The notes under the pieces are model-generated. The model ran no database searches. It worked only from the letters and a program-made list of their open reading frames with translations, and had not been told where the DNA came from. DNA of 47,083 bases, taken from positions 1 to 47,083 of the forward strand of contig NZ_BILX01000050.1 of assembly GCF_004000785.1 (NCBI RefSeq), in the 5' to 3' direction. The position numbers were made by a program, and so were the translations under genes. This DNA is from Paenibacillus ehimensis NBRC 15659 (GTDB lineage: Bacteria; Bacillota; Bacilli; Paenibacillales; NBRC-103111). This document shows, in pieces, positions 6,962 through 15,526 of this stretch (the first letter of the stretch is position 1; the number at the start of each line of letters is the position of its first letter).

Positions 6962-8581
6962 TCAGCCGTCCCTCGACGGACCGGATTCCCATTCGACCCG
7001 GTCACGGCCGTGCTGCTTGGCCCGGTATAACGCTTTGTCCCCTTCTTCGATCATTTGCTCCAGCAGCAGTCTCGCGTCCTTCCCTTCGGCGGGACCCGTA
7101 CACGCTGCGCCGCCGATGCTTACCGTCAGCGCGATGCGTACGCCTTCCGCTTCATAAGGCTCCGCAGCTACGGCCCGGCGGATCGCCTCCGCCAAGGCTC
7201 TGGCCTGCACGTCGCCCAAGCGCAGCGCAAGCACCATAAATTCCTCGCCCCCGTACCGGGCAGCCAATTCGTCGCCTCCCGTCTGCCTCTGCAGCACGCC
7301 CGCCACATGCCGCAGCACCCGGTCTCCGACCAAATGGCCGTACGTATCGTTGACCTGCTTGAAATAATCGATGTCGATTAACAGCACCGAGCAGGGGTTC
7401 CCCCCTTCCAAGGCCCGCAGCAGCCGATGGCTGCCGTTCTGCATCATATACCGGCGGTTGTACAGTTCGGTGAGCGGATCGATCATCGCCGACTCCTCCA
7501 GCAGCTTGACTGTCGTTTTCAGCTTACGGCTCATCAGGTTGTACGTATCGCACAGCTCCTGAAGCTCGGCAGGGGCATGCTTGAAGACGGCCGGGTCGAT
7601 TCGGTATCCGTATTGCCCTTCCTTGATGATCCGGGTGCCCTGCCGTAAAAATTCAAGCGGTCGTTCGATCCGCCGCGTGAGGATGACGATCCCGCTGAAG
7701 CTTAGAATCAGCGTGGCCAGCGTTATGGCGATGAAAACGAACATCAGCCCGTACAAATTCGCGTACAGCTCCTTCTTGCTCACTTCGCCCACCAGCAGCC
7801 AGCGATGGCCGGCGATCCATTGGTACGAACCGAACACGGTGTCTCCCTTGTAGTTGGCATACGCCTCCTTCGAGACCGACTGCACCGCTGCCCGGCGCGT
7901 AATGTCCGTCGTAATCCGCGACGGACTCGAGCCTCCGTCGCCGATAAAGCGCGGCTTCGTTACCGGTACGCCGACACGGTCAAGGAGATAGAAATCCGCC
8001 GTTTCCCCGGAATGCAGGGAACCCACTACACGCTGAATCGTCTCCAGCTTGACCGAGCCGAGCAGAAGCCCGGTCCATCGTCCCGCTTTGTCATAAGTAG
8101 GTGCAGAGAACATAATGACCGGGGTGCCGGTTGCTTTTCCGATGATCACATCCGACATCGACGCTTTGCCCTGCATCGCAGCCCAATAGTAATCGCGCTC
8201 GTTGACTTGGATGCCCGTAGCCGAATAAGTATCCACTTCCGTGATACCGTCTACGTTTACATAAGATAGCGAAGCGAATTCTCTCTGCAGCAGTGTGAAA
8301 TCGCGGAACATTTTCTCCATCAAGGGCTTGTTCAGCGTTCTGACTGCGTCATCCTCGGTAAGCAGACGCATGTCCAATGCCCGCTCCTGCACCCACCGGT
8401 CGATGAACAACGTCTGCAGACTCAGCTTGTCCGACAAATTGCGCAGCGCCTCCGCCTCGGTTTCCCGCTGGTATACGATATAAAAGGCGATGTTGATCGA
8501 AAGCCCGAGCATGAGAATGGCCAGCGCAATCCATAGACGAAAACGCTGCTTCACCGTCCGGGGCCGCATGAAGCGAATCAT
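6962..8581 (-). CDS. Membrane diguanylate cyclase, Cache-HAMP-GGDEF
   Basis: 539 residues. TM1 lies near residues 15-37, an extracytoplasmic Cache-type sensor at about 40-275, TM2 near 278-302, HAMP at about 303-360 and a GGDEF domain from about 375. The active-site motif is GGEEF (about 444-448), a functional variant, with the metal-binding DIDYFKQVNDTYGH before it. The inhibitory RxxD site is replaced by TGGD, so product inhibition through that site is unlikely. It makes cyclic di-GMP from two GTP in response to an unknown external ligand. ATG 8581 follows GGGAGAGGAGAGGG. It is divergent from the TauE/SafE gene and probably monocistronic. Confidence 0.92.
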   Translation of the reverse strand: MIRFMRPRTVKQRFRLWIALAILMLGLSINIAFYIVYQRETEAEALRNLSDKLSLQTLFIDRWVQERALDMRLLTEDDAVRTLNKPLMEKMFRDFTLLQREFASLSYVNVDGITEVDTYSATGIQVNERDYYWAAMQGKASMSDVIIGKATGTPVIMFSAPTYDKAGRWTGLLLGSVKLETIQRVVGSLHSGETADFYLLDRVGVPVTKPRFIGDGGSSPSRITTDITRRAAVQSVSKEAYANYKGDTVFGSYQWIAGHRWLLVGEVSKKELYANLYGLMFVFIAITLATLILSFSGIVILTRRIERPLEFLRQGTRIIKEGQYGYRIDPAVFKHAPAELQELCDTYNLMSRKLKTTVKLLEESAMIDPLTELYNRRYMMQNGSHRLLRALEGGNPCSVLLIDIDYFKQVNDTYGHLVGDRVLRHVAGVLQRQTGGDELAARYGGEEFMVLALRLGDVQARALAEAIRRAVAAEPYEAEGVRIALTVSIGGAACTGPAEGKDARLLLEQMIEEGDKALYRAKQHGRDRVEWESGPSRDG

Positions 8582-8713
8582 GAACCCTCTCCTCTCCCAA
8601 GTAATGCCGCCAAGAATTTAAGATTGTACAAACCTGTAATTTTTTTTATACTTTAGAATGCGTTCATTTCGGTCCGCAAGTATATGACTTGACGTCGTAA
8701 GGAGAAATTGCCC

Positions 8714-9478
8714 GTGTTGGAACTGCCCTCATTCGATATGATCTTGTTTCTCGTTATTGTCGGGTTCGCCGCCGCCTTCATCGACTCCGTCGTCGGAGGA
8801 GGAGGATTGATAGCGGTTCCCGCGCTGATGTTTACCGGACTTCCGACCAATATGGTGCTCGGAACGAATAAACTGGGGGGAACGTTATCCTCGTTAACAA
8901 GCACCGTCTCCTTTTTATTTTCCGGCAAAATTAACGGCAAGCTGGTGCTGGCTCTGTTTCCTCTGTCCTTGGTCGGATCGGCTCTCGGCACGTATACGAT
9001 CCATCTGGTGCCCTCCACCTTCTTGAAGCCGCTGGTGGTCGGTCTTCTGATCGTCATTCTCATCTATACGCTGCTTAAAAAAAATTGGGACGGTACGGGA
9101 CAGCAGGTCCGGTTCACGTTCGTCCGCGGGCTCGCGACGGCGGTATGCGCGTTCGCTTTGGGCTTTTACGACGGATTTTTCGGACCCGGCGCCGGTTCGT
9201 TCCTGCTTTTTCTATTTCTGATGCTGGGATTTGATTTCGTTGGCGCGTCGGCCAATGCCAAGGTGCTCAATTTCGCCAGCAACATCGCTTCCTTGGTGTC
9301 GTTCTTCTGGTTAAAGTCGGTGCATCTCGGCTACGGTTTGCCGATGGGCCTGGCCATGATTGCAGGCTCCATCGTCGGCTCGCAGGTTGCCATCCGCAAA
9401 GGCTCCAAGTACGTGAAGCCGCTGTTTATCGGAATTACCGCCATATTGATCGGCAAGCAAATCTGGGATATGCTATAA
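8714..9478 (+). CDS. TSUP (TauE/SafE) family transporter
   Basis: 254 residues, about eight membrane helices. The family repeats are visible: FAAAFIDSVVGGGGLIAVPA with the Gly-rich turn near residue 25, and GFYDGFFGPGAGSFLLFLFL in the second half. Members export sulfite, sulfonates or other small anions; the substrate here is unknown. AAGGAG (8699-8704) best fits GTG 8714, while TTG 8708 is only three bases away from it. No sulfur genes are adjacent, so it is called by family only. Confidence 0.88.
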   Translation: MLELPSFDMILFLVIVGFAAAFIDSVVGGGGLIAVPALMFTGLPTNMVLGTNKLGGTLSSLTSTVSFLFSGKINGKLVLALFPLSLVGSALGTYTIHLVPSTFLKPLVVGLLIVILIYTLLKKNWDGTGQQVRFTFVRGLATAVCAFALGFYDGFFGPGAGSFLLFLFLMLGFDFVGASANAKVLNFASNIASLVSFFWLKSVHLGYGLPMGLAMIAGSIVGSQVAIRKGSKYVKPLFIGITAILIGKQIWDML

Positions 9479-9483
9479 ACGCC

Positions 9484-9531
9484 GCAGAGAGGTCGTTACG
9501 CCTGAGGAAAACAGGCTTGCGACCTCTCTGC
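9484..9531. terminator. Long hairpin after the TSUP gene
   Basis: GCAGAGAGGTCG (9484-9495) pairs perfectly with CGACCTCTCTGC (9520-9531), with an inner GCCTG/CAGGC stem. There is no clean T run, so it may be a terminator or an mRNA-end stabiliser between convergent genes. Confidence 0.5.
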
Positions 9532-9569
9532 ATAGCATTCGACACTTTTCTTCCAAATCCCTTTTTTTC

Positions 9570-9860
9570 TCATCCGCCAAAGACCATGCAGGTTGACAGA
9601 TGATCCGTCGGCCATATTTGCTTCTTCTGATTGCTGGCCAGCTCGGCATACGGATCGCGGACCACATGCGGATCGCTCACCGGACGAAGGTCCTCCCATA
9701 CGCACTCGACACCTTTCCCGCTCGCCTCCCCCGCATACATGCGGCAGCCGCTGCAAAAAGCTTGTTTCTGTTCTTCATCCAGCTTCACGACTCTATTCCG
9801 CAGACAGCAGTATACCCGGCCGTCCGGATCGCTTAAATTGACATGTCTCACTTCGCGCAC
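9570..9860 (-). CDS. Small Cys-rich hypothetical protein
   Basis: 96 residues with cysteines in VYCCLRN, FCSGCRM and ECVWED. The CxxC plus nearby CC suggests a small metal (zinc) site or a redox site. I chose GTG 9860, giving MREVRHVNLSDPDGRVYCC, because AAAGGAG lies seven bases upstream on the minus strand; the in-frame ATG at 9866 is too close to it and the ATG at 9878 has no site. It has no signal peptide and stands between convergent and divergent neighbours. I do not recognise a named family. Confidence 0.65.
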   Translation of the reverse strand: MREVRHVNLSDPDGRVYCCLRNRVVKLDEEQKQAFCSGCRMYAGEASGKGVECVWEDLRPVSDPHVVRDPYAELASNQKKQIWPTDHLSTCMVFGG

Positions 9861-9950
9861 GTGCATGCTCCTTTCCATTGAACGCTAAAAAAGTAATACC
9901 CATTATATATGCGGACGAACCGGGATATGTGTAATTTTTTTTGCAGAAGG

Positions 9951-10007
9951 TTGCCGCGGAAAGAAAGTTGATCTATAATGAGCTTAACCTAATTATCGTT
10001 AGTTAGG
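9951..10007 (+). promoter_or_regulatory. Promoter and TetR operator of tetR-gdx
   Basis: TTGCCG (9951-9956), 17 bases, then TATAAT (9974-9979). Directly downstream, at the expected transcription start, lies the near-perfect palindrome CCTAATTA-TCGT-TAGTTAGG (9988-10007). This is the expected position for autorepression by the TetR protein encoded next. Confidence 0.65.
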
Positions 10008-10019
10008 AAGGTGTAGTCA

Positions 10020-10610
10020 ATGACAGTTAACAAAATTAAGGCCTCCGCGCTGCGGCTCTTCTCGCAGAACAGCTACGACGCAGTGCCGCTATCGGAAATC
10101 GCCAAGGAAGTTGGGATCAAGACACCTTCGCTCTACGCGCATTTCAAGAGCAAGGAAGAGTTATTCCTGGCCGTATACGACGATTGTCTGGCCGAGCACG
10201 CCTCCCGTGTCCGGCAATTGACCGATCGGCTGACCGGACTCGGCACGGAGCACAAGCTGCGGACGATTCTGCTTGACGTGTGCCGCACCTACTTGCTTAG
10301 CGAGGAGTATGCGACCTTTCTCAAACGGACGATGCTGTTTCCGCCGAATGCGCTGCAGGAAGTGCTGCGCGAGCGGTTTGCCGCATCGGAAGAGCAGCTT
10401 ACCGGGCTGCTGCGGAAGGTTTTTGAGGAAGGCATGGCCTCCGGCGTACTGCGCCGCGAGCGTTCCGAGGATTTGATCGCCTCGTTCTACTGCCTGCTGG
10501 ACGGTTCGTTCCTGCAGCAGTTCTATTACCGGCCCGACGACTGGGAGCATCGGCTGCAGGCCGTTTGGGGAATCTACTGGAAAGGCATTGCGGAAGACAG
10601 AACATCCTAG
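10020..10610 (+). CDS. TetR/AcrR family regulator
   Basis: 196 residues. The N-terminal helix-turn-helix is clear (ALRLFSQNSYDAVPLSEIAK then TPSLYAHFKSKEELFLAVYD, about residues 10-50), followed by a helical ligand-binding domain with no recognisable signature. It starts at ATG 10020 after AGGAAGGTG, just downstream of a palindrome overlapping the transcription start. Sixteen bases separate it from a Gdx/SugE exporter, so it very likely represses that gene and itself. The effector may be a small cation exported by Gdx; that is inference from position only. Confidence 0.9.
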   Translation: MTVNKIKASALRLFSQNSYDAVPLSEIAKEVGIKTPSLYAHFKSKEELFLAVYDDCLAEHASRVRQLTDRLTGLGTEHKLRTILLDVCRTYLLSEEYATFLKRTMLFPPNALQEVLRERFAASEEQLTGLLRKVFEEGMASGVLRRERSEDLIASFYCLLDGSFLQQFYYRPDDWEHRLQAVWGIYWKGIAEDRTS

Positions 10611-10626
10611 ATGGGAGCGATTTATT

Positions 10627-10941
10627 ATGGCATGGGTTTATTTGACGATTGCAGGAATTATGGAGGTCGTATGGGCGCTCGGCTTAAAATATACGCAAGG
10701 CTGGACCCGGTTTTGGCCGAGTGTCGTAACGGTCGCAGGGATGATTGTCAGCTTTTATTTTCTCTCTCAAGCGCTCAAGACGCTGCCGATCGGCACGGCT
10801 TACGCGATATGGACCGGCATCGGCGCGTTAGGCACGGTGATTGTGGGGATGTTTTTTCTGGGCGAGCCGCGCGATCTGCTGCGTGTTCTCTTCCTGCTGT
10901 GCATCGTCGGCGGCATCGTCGGATTGAAGGTAACGGCATAA
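10627..10941 (+). CDS. gdx: SMR family guanidinium exporter, Gdx/SugE type
   Basis: 104 residues and four helices, the standard SMR size; the protein works as an antiparallel dimer exchanging protons for its cation. The key membrane glutamate is in AGIMEVVWALGLKYT (Glu at about residue 12). The GLKYTQGWTRFWPS and GTAYAIWTGIGALG segments match the SugE/Gdx branch more than EmrE. Gdx proteins export guanidinium. ATG 10627 follows GGGAGCG; a longer open frame begins inside tetR and is not used. It is regulated by TetR here instead of the guanidine riboswitch that often precedes gdx. Confidence 0.85.
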   Translation: MAWVYLTIAGIMEVVWALGLKYTQGWTRFWPSVVTVAGMIVSFYFLSQALKTLPIGTAYAIWTGIGALGTVIVGMFFLGEPRDLLRVLFLLCIVGGIVGLKVTA

Positions 10942-10964
10942 TCTCATGCGACACACGCCAGACG

Positions 10965-11008
10965 GCAAAAGAGCCGCTGCTCCGAGAACGGAGCGGCGGC
11001 TCTTTTGC
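10965..11008. terminator. Strong bidirectional terminator
   Basis: A 20-bp stem with one mismatch (10965-10984 with 10989-11008) closes an AGAA loop. It carries AAAA on the left arm and TTTT on the right arm, so it works for both gdx and the convergent yyaC. Confidence 0.85.
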
Positions 11009-11026
11009 TGCGGGGCGGGCTCTGTG

Positions 11027-11587
11027 TTATGCCTCTTCCCTGATCTGCGGACAAACTGCTTCCTCCGGCGGGAATACGCTGCGGATCGCCGCGACGACTT
11101 CTCGGGCCATGTTCATGACGCGGAATAAGGAGGTGCTTTGCAGGATCGCGTATTTTTGCCCCGCATCGACATTGACGATCCCGGCAATCGAATAGTCGCC
11201 GACGTGCGGAAGCTGCTTGCCGACCGACTTGCCCGGCTCCAGCGGGCGGTTGGACACCTGATACCAGGCTAAGGAGGCGGCCTGGCCGAGGCAGGCGTCG
11301 ATCGCAATCACGGTTTTCCCCTGCGGAATTTCAATCAGCCGCTCCCGCATGTTGCTTGCATCGAACGGATGGGCAAGCGTACCGACGACATGCGGATACC
11401 CCGCTTCCTGCAGCATCGTGCCGGCCAGCGGTCCGAGGGCGTCGCCCGTCGAGCGGTCGGTGCCGATGCACAGAAACACCAAGTCTTCCGCCGTCAGGCC
11501 GCGCGTTCGAATCATACGCAGAAAATCGGGCAGCTCGGCAGCCTTCAGCTTCTTGCGGAATAACGGCTGCGCCTGCTCATTCGTCAT
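11027..11587 (-). CDS. yyaC: Spore protease YyaC
   Basis: 186 residues, a GPR-like protease family found in spore formers. Typical segments are LVFLCIGTDRSTGDALGPLA near residues 36-55, AIDACLGQA and HVGDYSIAGIVNVDAG. The hydrogenase-maturation-like fold and the Asp residues in GTDRSTGDALGP agree with the family. In Bacillus YyaC belongs to the sporulation regulon. ATG 11587 follows AAGGGG. It is a single gene, convergent with gdx and divergent from the glycosyltransferase. Good marker that the organism sporulates. Confidence 0.88.
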   Translation of the reverse strand: MTNEQAQPLFRKKLKAAELPDFLRMIRTRGLTAEDLVFLCIGTDRSTGDALGPLAGTMLQEAGYPHVVGTLAHPFDASNMRERLIEIPQGKTVIAIDACLGQAASLAWYQVSNRPLEPGKSVGKQLPHVGDYSIAGIVNVDAGQKYAILQSTSLFRVMNMAREVVAAIRSVFPPEEAVCPQIREEA

Positions 11588-11652
11588 TGCGTTTCCCCTT
11601 TCCGTTGTTTTTTATATAGTAGCATACTGCATAGGAATACCGCTTTCAATAT

Positions 11653-11682
11653 TTGTTCGAACAGCGCGAGACATGCTATAAT
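11653..11682 (+). promoter_or_regulatory. Sigma-A-like promoter of the glycosyltransferase gene
   Basis: TTGTTC (11653-11658), 18 bases, TATAAT (11677-11682), about 60 bases before the coding start. Confidence 0.5.
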
Positions 11683-11744
11683 TCGGACAAAGCAAGGTGA
11701 GCGCAAATACAGCTCAGAACCGGCGGAAGGCAGGGATCAACCCG

Positions 11745-12977
11745 ATGGGGGTCATGGACATATGGGCGCTGGCGGCGCTTGCCTACTGGCTGTTCATGCT
11801 GTGGGACACGCTGCGGGCGCGGCAGTGGATGCTGAAGCTTCCCCGCTCGGAGCCGGGACAAGCGGGATGGAGAACGGGCAGAACTCCTCAGGACGGCAAA
11901 GAATCCGAAGCGCCTCTCGTCTCGATTATTATCGCGGCGAAGGAAGAGGAATCGTCCATCGTCGAAACGGTGAAGCATCTGCTCGGACAAACGTACCCCC
12001 GGATCGAAATCATCGCCGTGAACGACCGGTCGCAGGATACGACCGGACGCAAGCTGGACGAGCTGCGGCGGTGGTCCGAGGGGCGGGCCGGCATCGCGGT
12101 GCCGCTGCGGGTCATTCACATTACGTCGCTGCCATCCGGCTGGCTTGGCAAAAATCATGCGCTGTATCAAGGCTACTTACAGGCGCGGGGCAAATATTTG
12201 CTGTTTACGGACGCCGATGTGCAGTTCGAGCCGCAAACGGTAGAGGATGCGGTCCGCTTCCTGCAGGAGCAGCAGGCGGATCATGTCACGCTGGCCCCCC
12301 GGATGCTTGTCCGCGGCTTATGGCTTCGAACGTTCGTGCAATTTTTCTTTTTTACGCTCAGTCTGTACATCCGCCCGTGGCGGGGGAACGATGATTTCCA
12401 GCACCGTCACGGGATGGGAATCGGCGCCTTCAATCTGCTCACAAGACAGGCGTACGAGCGGATCGGCACGCACCGTGCCATCGCGCTGCGGCCGGACGAC
12501 GATCTTCAGCTCGGCCGCAGGGTCAAGGAAGCCCGGCTCCGGCAGCGGCTCGCTTCCGGCGCGGAGCACATTGCCGTCGAATGGTATGCAAGCCTTGGCG
12601 AGGCCATTCGCGGCCTGGAGAAAAACTTGTTCTCGGGCTTCGGCTACCGGTTAAGCTTCGCGGCTCTCGGCGTGCTCGGCCAGCTTGCGCTGTTCTTGTT
12701 CCCGTGGGCGGGCATGCTGCTTCTGTCCGGCCCGGCGGCCTGGGGATTCGCTCTGTCGGTCGCGCTGATGCTCGCCGTCTATTTTCTGCTGATCCGCTCG
12801 ATCACCGGAGAAGGCGGATTCGAGGCGCTGCTGATGCCGCTGACCGTCGTTCTGTTATGCTATATCGTCGCCCGTTCGGTCTGGCTGACCCTGAAGCAGG
12901 GCGGGATTTATTGGAGGGGCACCTTCTATTCCTTGAAGGAGCTCAGGCGCATGAAAGCCCGCGATCATTCCGATTGA
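11745..12977 (+). CDS. Membrane glycosyltransferase, family 2
   Basis: 410 residues. One N-terminal helix, then a GT-A domain: VSIIIAAKEEESSIVETVKH (about 56-75), a DDR pocket in VNDRSQDT, the metal-binding DxD in FTDADVQFEP (about 150) and the acidic catalytic region RPDDDLQLGRR (about 250). Three C-terminal helices follow. The pattern resembles the HpnB or CrtQ group that glycosylates lipids such as hopanoids or carotenoids, but no such pathway gene is close. ATG 11745 has GGAAGGCAGGGA upstream. It lies ahead of cutC, possibly cotranscribed. Confidence 0.85.
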   Translation: MGVMDIWALAALAYWLFMLWDTLRARQWMLKLPRSEPGQAGWRTGRTPQDGKESEAPLVSIIIAAKEEESSIVETVKHLLGQTYPRIEIIAVNDRSQDTTGRKLDELRRWSEGRAGIAVPLRVIHITSLPSGWLGKNHALYQGYLQARGKYLLFTDADVQFEPQTVEDAVRFLQEQQADHVTLAPRMLVRGLWLRTFVQFFFFTLSLYIRPWRGNDDFQHRHGMGIGAFNLLTRQAYERIGTHRAIALRPDDDLQLGRRVKEARLRQRLASGAEHIAVEWYASLGEAIRGLEKNLFSGFGYRLSFAALGVLGQLALFLFPWAGMLLLSGPAAWGFALSVALMLAVYFLLIRSITGEGGFEALLMPLTVVLLCYIVARSVWLTLKQGGIYWRGTFYSLKELRRMKARDHSD

Positions 12978-13036
12978 TTCGCGCTTGTTTTTCCGATCCG
13001 CATATTTTCCAATTTATATAAAAGGAGCTTGTCAAC

Positions 13037-13732
13037 ATGATCTTGGAAGTCATTGCCACGAGCGTGGCCGATGCAATTATTGCCGAAAAAAACGGAGCGG
13101 GACGAATCGAGCTCATTTCCGGCATCTGCGAAGGCGGCGTAACTCCAAGCTGCGGACTCATCGAACAAGTTGTCGCTTCGGTCAGCATTCCCGTCAATGT
13201 CATGATTCGCCCGCACAGCAATTCGTTCTGTTACGACGAGTGGGACCTCGAAACGATGCTGACGGATATTCGGACGGCGCGGCGTCTGGGCGCCGCCGGA
13301 ATCGTGACCGGCTGTTTGACGCCGGAGCGCAATGTGGATACGGATCTGCTCGAGAAGCTTCTGGCCGAGGTCGGCGAAATGTCGGTTACCTTTCACCGGG
13401 CGATCGACGAGACGGACGATCTGGAGGGCACGCTGCACGTGCTCGCCCAATATCCGCAAATCCACCGGGTGCTGACGTCCGGCGGCAAGCCAAGCGTGCT
13501 GGACGCCCGCGACGAGATTATCCGGCTGCAGGCCGCCGAGTTGTCGCGGCCGATCGCCATTCTCGCAGGCAGCGGACTTAACCTCCAATCGCTGGCTTCG
13601 TTTATTCAGGATACCGGCGTGCGAGAGGTCCATATGGGCACCGGCGTGCGCCGCGGGAACCGCGCGCAGGATACGGTCGATCCCGAGCTCGTACGGGCGG
13701 CGGCGGATATCGTCGCAGGATTTTCCAAGTAA
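13037..13732 (+). CDS. cutC: Copper homeostasis protein CutC
   Basis: 231 residues, a TIM-barrel family usually 200-250 residues long. Signature segments: LEVIATSVADAIIAEKNGAG, IELISGICEGGVTPSCGLIE, VMIRPHSNSFCY, FHRAIDE and ILTSGG-like VLTSGGKPSVLD. CutC was linked to copper tolerance in Escherichia coli, although its biochemical role is still unclear. ATG 13037 follows AAAGGAGC. A hairpin ends the gene just before the AT-rich island, so cutC marks the normal chromosome edge. Confidence 0.93.
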   Translation: MILEVIATSVADAIIAEKNGAGRIELISGICEGGVTPSCGLIEQVVASVSIPVNVMIRPHSNSFCYDEWDLETMLTDIRTARRLGAAGIVTGCLTPERNVDTDLLEKLLAEVGEMSVTFHRAIDETDDLEGTLHVLAQYPQIHRVLTSGGKPSVLDARDEIIRLQAAELSRPIAILAGSGLNLQSLASFIQDTGVREVHMGTGVRRGNRAQDTVDPELVRAAADIVAGFSK

Positions 13733-13754
13733 GAGCGCTTCATTCTATGCATCA

Positions 13755-13782
13755 CAGCCGTGCGGCACAAGCCGGACGGCTG
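13755..13782 (+). terminator. Hairpin terminator of cutC
   Basis: CAGCCGT (13755-13761) pairs with ACGGCTG (13776-13782), with CGGC/GCCG inside and an ACAA loop. The following T-rich stretch is weak. Confidence 0.55.
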
Positions 13783-13831
13783 CTTCATGTTGTAAATCTT
13801 CAAGGCGGCGAATGGCATAATAAATATTACC

Positions 13832-14251
13832 CTAACTATTTGAAAATCTCTCAATTAAAAACGAAAGAAAATCATCATACTCTTGGGCACCAACACCCTC
13901 ACCTTGTTCCCAGTCAACAACTGGACACTCACCGTTTACTATTCTGGAGGTATCCAGGCAATATACACCAGCACCATAGTTCTCAATGACAACAAATTCT
14001 TCAGGTAATCCATAACCACGCCAATCAACGGTTTCTCTAACACATGTTGGAATTTCCCTCAATCCGCCACCAAAAATCTCTACGCCTATAACTCCGCCAG
14101 TTCCATATTCCCGCAAGAACCATTTGTAGCTATCTGGCAATTTCACATTTAACATTTCTTCAATGTTAGATATTTTAGCGTCATCCAAAGCTCCAACAAA
14201 AAAACTTTTTTTAGCATTTTTAATTAGCTCAACAACTTGGTTTGTGTTCAC
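13832..14251 (-). CDS. SMI1/KNR4 (SUKH) immunity-type protein
   Basis: 139 residues. The SUKH fold is shown by ISNIEEMLNVKLPDSYKWFL (about 27-46), REYGTGG and the central GGGLREIP, VIENYGAGVYCLDT strands. In bacteria these proteins mostly neutralise secreted polymorphic toxins (nucleases, deaminases). It is AT-rich compared with cutC next door and is the last gene of a one-strand array of immunity-like genes. It starts at ATG 14251 after AGGAGATATACACTGTG. The cognate toxin is not in the window. Confidence 0.85.
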   Translation of the reverse strand: MNTNQVVELIKNAKKSFFVGALDDAKISNIEEMLNVKLPDSYKWFLREYGTGGVIGVEIFGGGLREIPTCVRETVDWRGYGLPEEFVVIENYGAGVYCLDTSRIVNGECPVVDWEQGEGVGAQEYDDFLSFLIERFSNS

Positions 14252-14340
14252 AGTGTATATCTCCTAATCTTTTATGGTTTTCCCTCTACTGCCTGTACAT
14301 GTTTATCATTTTCCTTTTCCTCCTTTGATTTTGGGCATAC

Positions 14341-14386
14341 AAAAATGGCTCATTCCTCCTCATTGTTCAAGTTGGAATAAGCCATT
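14341..14386 (-). terminator. Terminator on the minus strand
   Basis: AATGGCT-C-ATTCC (14344-14356) pairs with GGAAT-A-AGCCATT (14374-14386) with one mismatch. On the minus strand the stem is followed by TTTTT, ending the 14471-14911 transcript. Confidence 0.75.
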
Positions 14387-14470
14387 GGAAGTTTATCAAA
14401 CGTGTTTTCAGTGTTTGGTTTGTTGGTTGTATTATACAATCCTGCTTCTAAAATGTAAATCCGGGATTTT

Positions 14471-14911
14471 TTAAGGATTCTTTAATCCTTCAATAAATAT
14501 TTTAAAACTCTCTGAAATCTCAAAAGTATTCTCATCTTCACTTGACTGCTCAAAATGAAATACATGATCCCAATAATAAACTCCTTTAAACTCTGGATCG
14601 GTTATTAGCACAATTTTCCCCGAGCCTGGATCATCACCTATTACAATGCTATTTGAAAATAAATCGTCCTTGTATTCATCATACCACTTTACTAGATCAA
14701 AAGGTTTCTCTACCCCTAACCCATACATCACATCAAGTGGCATATTTTCGTTTAACTCTTCAACAAAAAAAGTACTGTATCTAACAATTGACGTACCGCC
14801 ATTATAATCTCGCAGAAATTGTTTATAATCTTCGGGTAACGAAAAACCAATATGCTTCTCAAAATTACTAATCATTTCATCCGTTGCTTTACCAAATCCT
14901 TTAATATTCAC
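14471..14911 (-). CDS. Second SMI1/KNR4 (SUKH) immunity-type protein
   Basis: 146 residues. SUKH hallmarks: MISNFEKHIGFSLPEDYKQF (about 13-32), LRDYNGG, then VIGDDPGSGKIVLITDPEFK and the tryptophan strand GVYYWDH. It is clearly different from the first SUKH copy in sequence, as expected for immunity proteins against unrelated toxins. It has its own terminator, so it can be expressed as a separate cassette. No toxin partner is adjacent. Confidence 0.85.
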   Translation of the reverse strand: MNIKGFGKATDEMISNFEKHIGFSLPEDYKQFLRDYNGGTSIVRYSTFFVEELNENMPLDVMYGLGVEKPFDLVKWYDEYKDDLFSNSIVIGDDPGSGKIVLITDPEFKGVYYWDHVFHFEQSSEDENTFEISESFKIFIEGLKNP

Positions 14912-14974
14912 TTAAATCAATCCCCTACTTCTTTTCTGGTAAGCGGCATCATTGCCAACAAAATAAATAATGTT

Positions 14975-15526
14975 TTAATAATTTATAGTAATATTTTCGA
15001 AAACCTTCTTTCTTCTATCTAAATTTTTATTTTTTACATTTATTTCATAACTATGTGGTTTGTAATAATCGTATAGTTTATACTGTTTATCGCAGGGAAC
15101 TTCATTCTCAATTATTTCAACTTCTCTTGCATCAATAAAGCACGTAATAACTTCGGCAAATAAAGTTAACATCTCAGCATGGGTGAGATTGCGTAACGTT
15201 CCCTCATATACAACATTCTGAAAAGTATCACTTGTTGTATATGTATCTTTTGTGCTTTCATCAATAAACATTAATTCTTCATCTTTTACAAAAATTGAAG
15301 TTTGATTTCCATAGAAACTAATAAACAAATCTTGGTTATCTCCATCAAAACATATAAATTGAATTGGTATATTTGACGTGATTTCAACCTCTTGCTCACC
15401 ATCAGATAAAGTCCTTATAATTACATCTAGATTACCATCAAATTTAGTTATAAGATATTTATAAAGCTCTTCATTAGAAAATTGCATACTCCATGCTGAA
15501 CCATAATTTACTGTTTCTTCTTGCAT
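14975..15526 (-). CDS. Hypothetical protein, candidate immunity protein
   Basis: 183 residues, acidic, with no signal peptide or membrane helix. I do not recognise a family. Residues 1-100 alternate short strands (LDVIIRTLSDGEQEVEITS, LFISFYGNQTSIFVKDEELM). The C-terminal third is helical, then basic (NKNLDRRKKVF). Its ATG at 15526 shares one base with the TAA of the decayed frame upstream (TAATG), so the two were translationally coupled. That spacing is typical of toxin-immunity pairs, and all neighbours are immunity-like. The function is inference from context only. Confidence 0.7.
   Translation of the reverse strand: MQEETVNYGSAWSMQFSNEELYKYLITKFDGNLDVIIRTLSDGEQEVEITSNIPIQFICFDGDNQDLFISFYGNQTSIFVKDEELMFIDESTKDTYTTSDTFQNVVYEGTLRNLTHAEMLTLFAEVITCFIDAREVEIIENEVPCDKQYKLYDYYKPHSYEINVKNKNLDRRKKVFENITINY

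Noticed and set aside
14274..14474. Plus-strand frame of 66 codons in the immunity island
   Set aside because: Phe/Pro/Leu-rich translation of AT-rich intergenic DNA containing the minus-strand terminator; no ribosome site.
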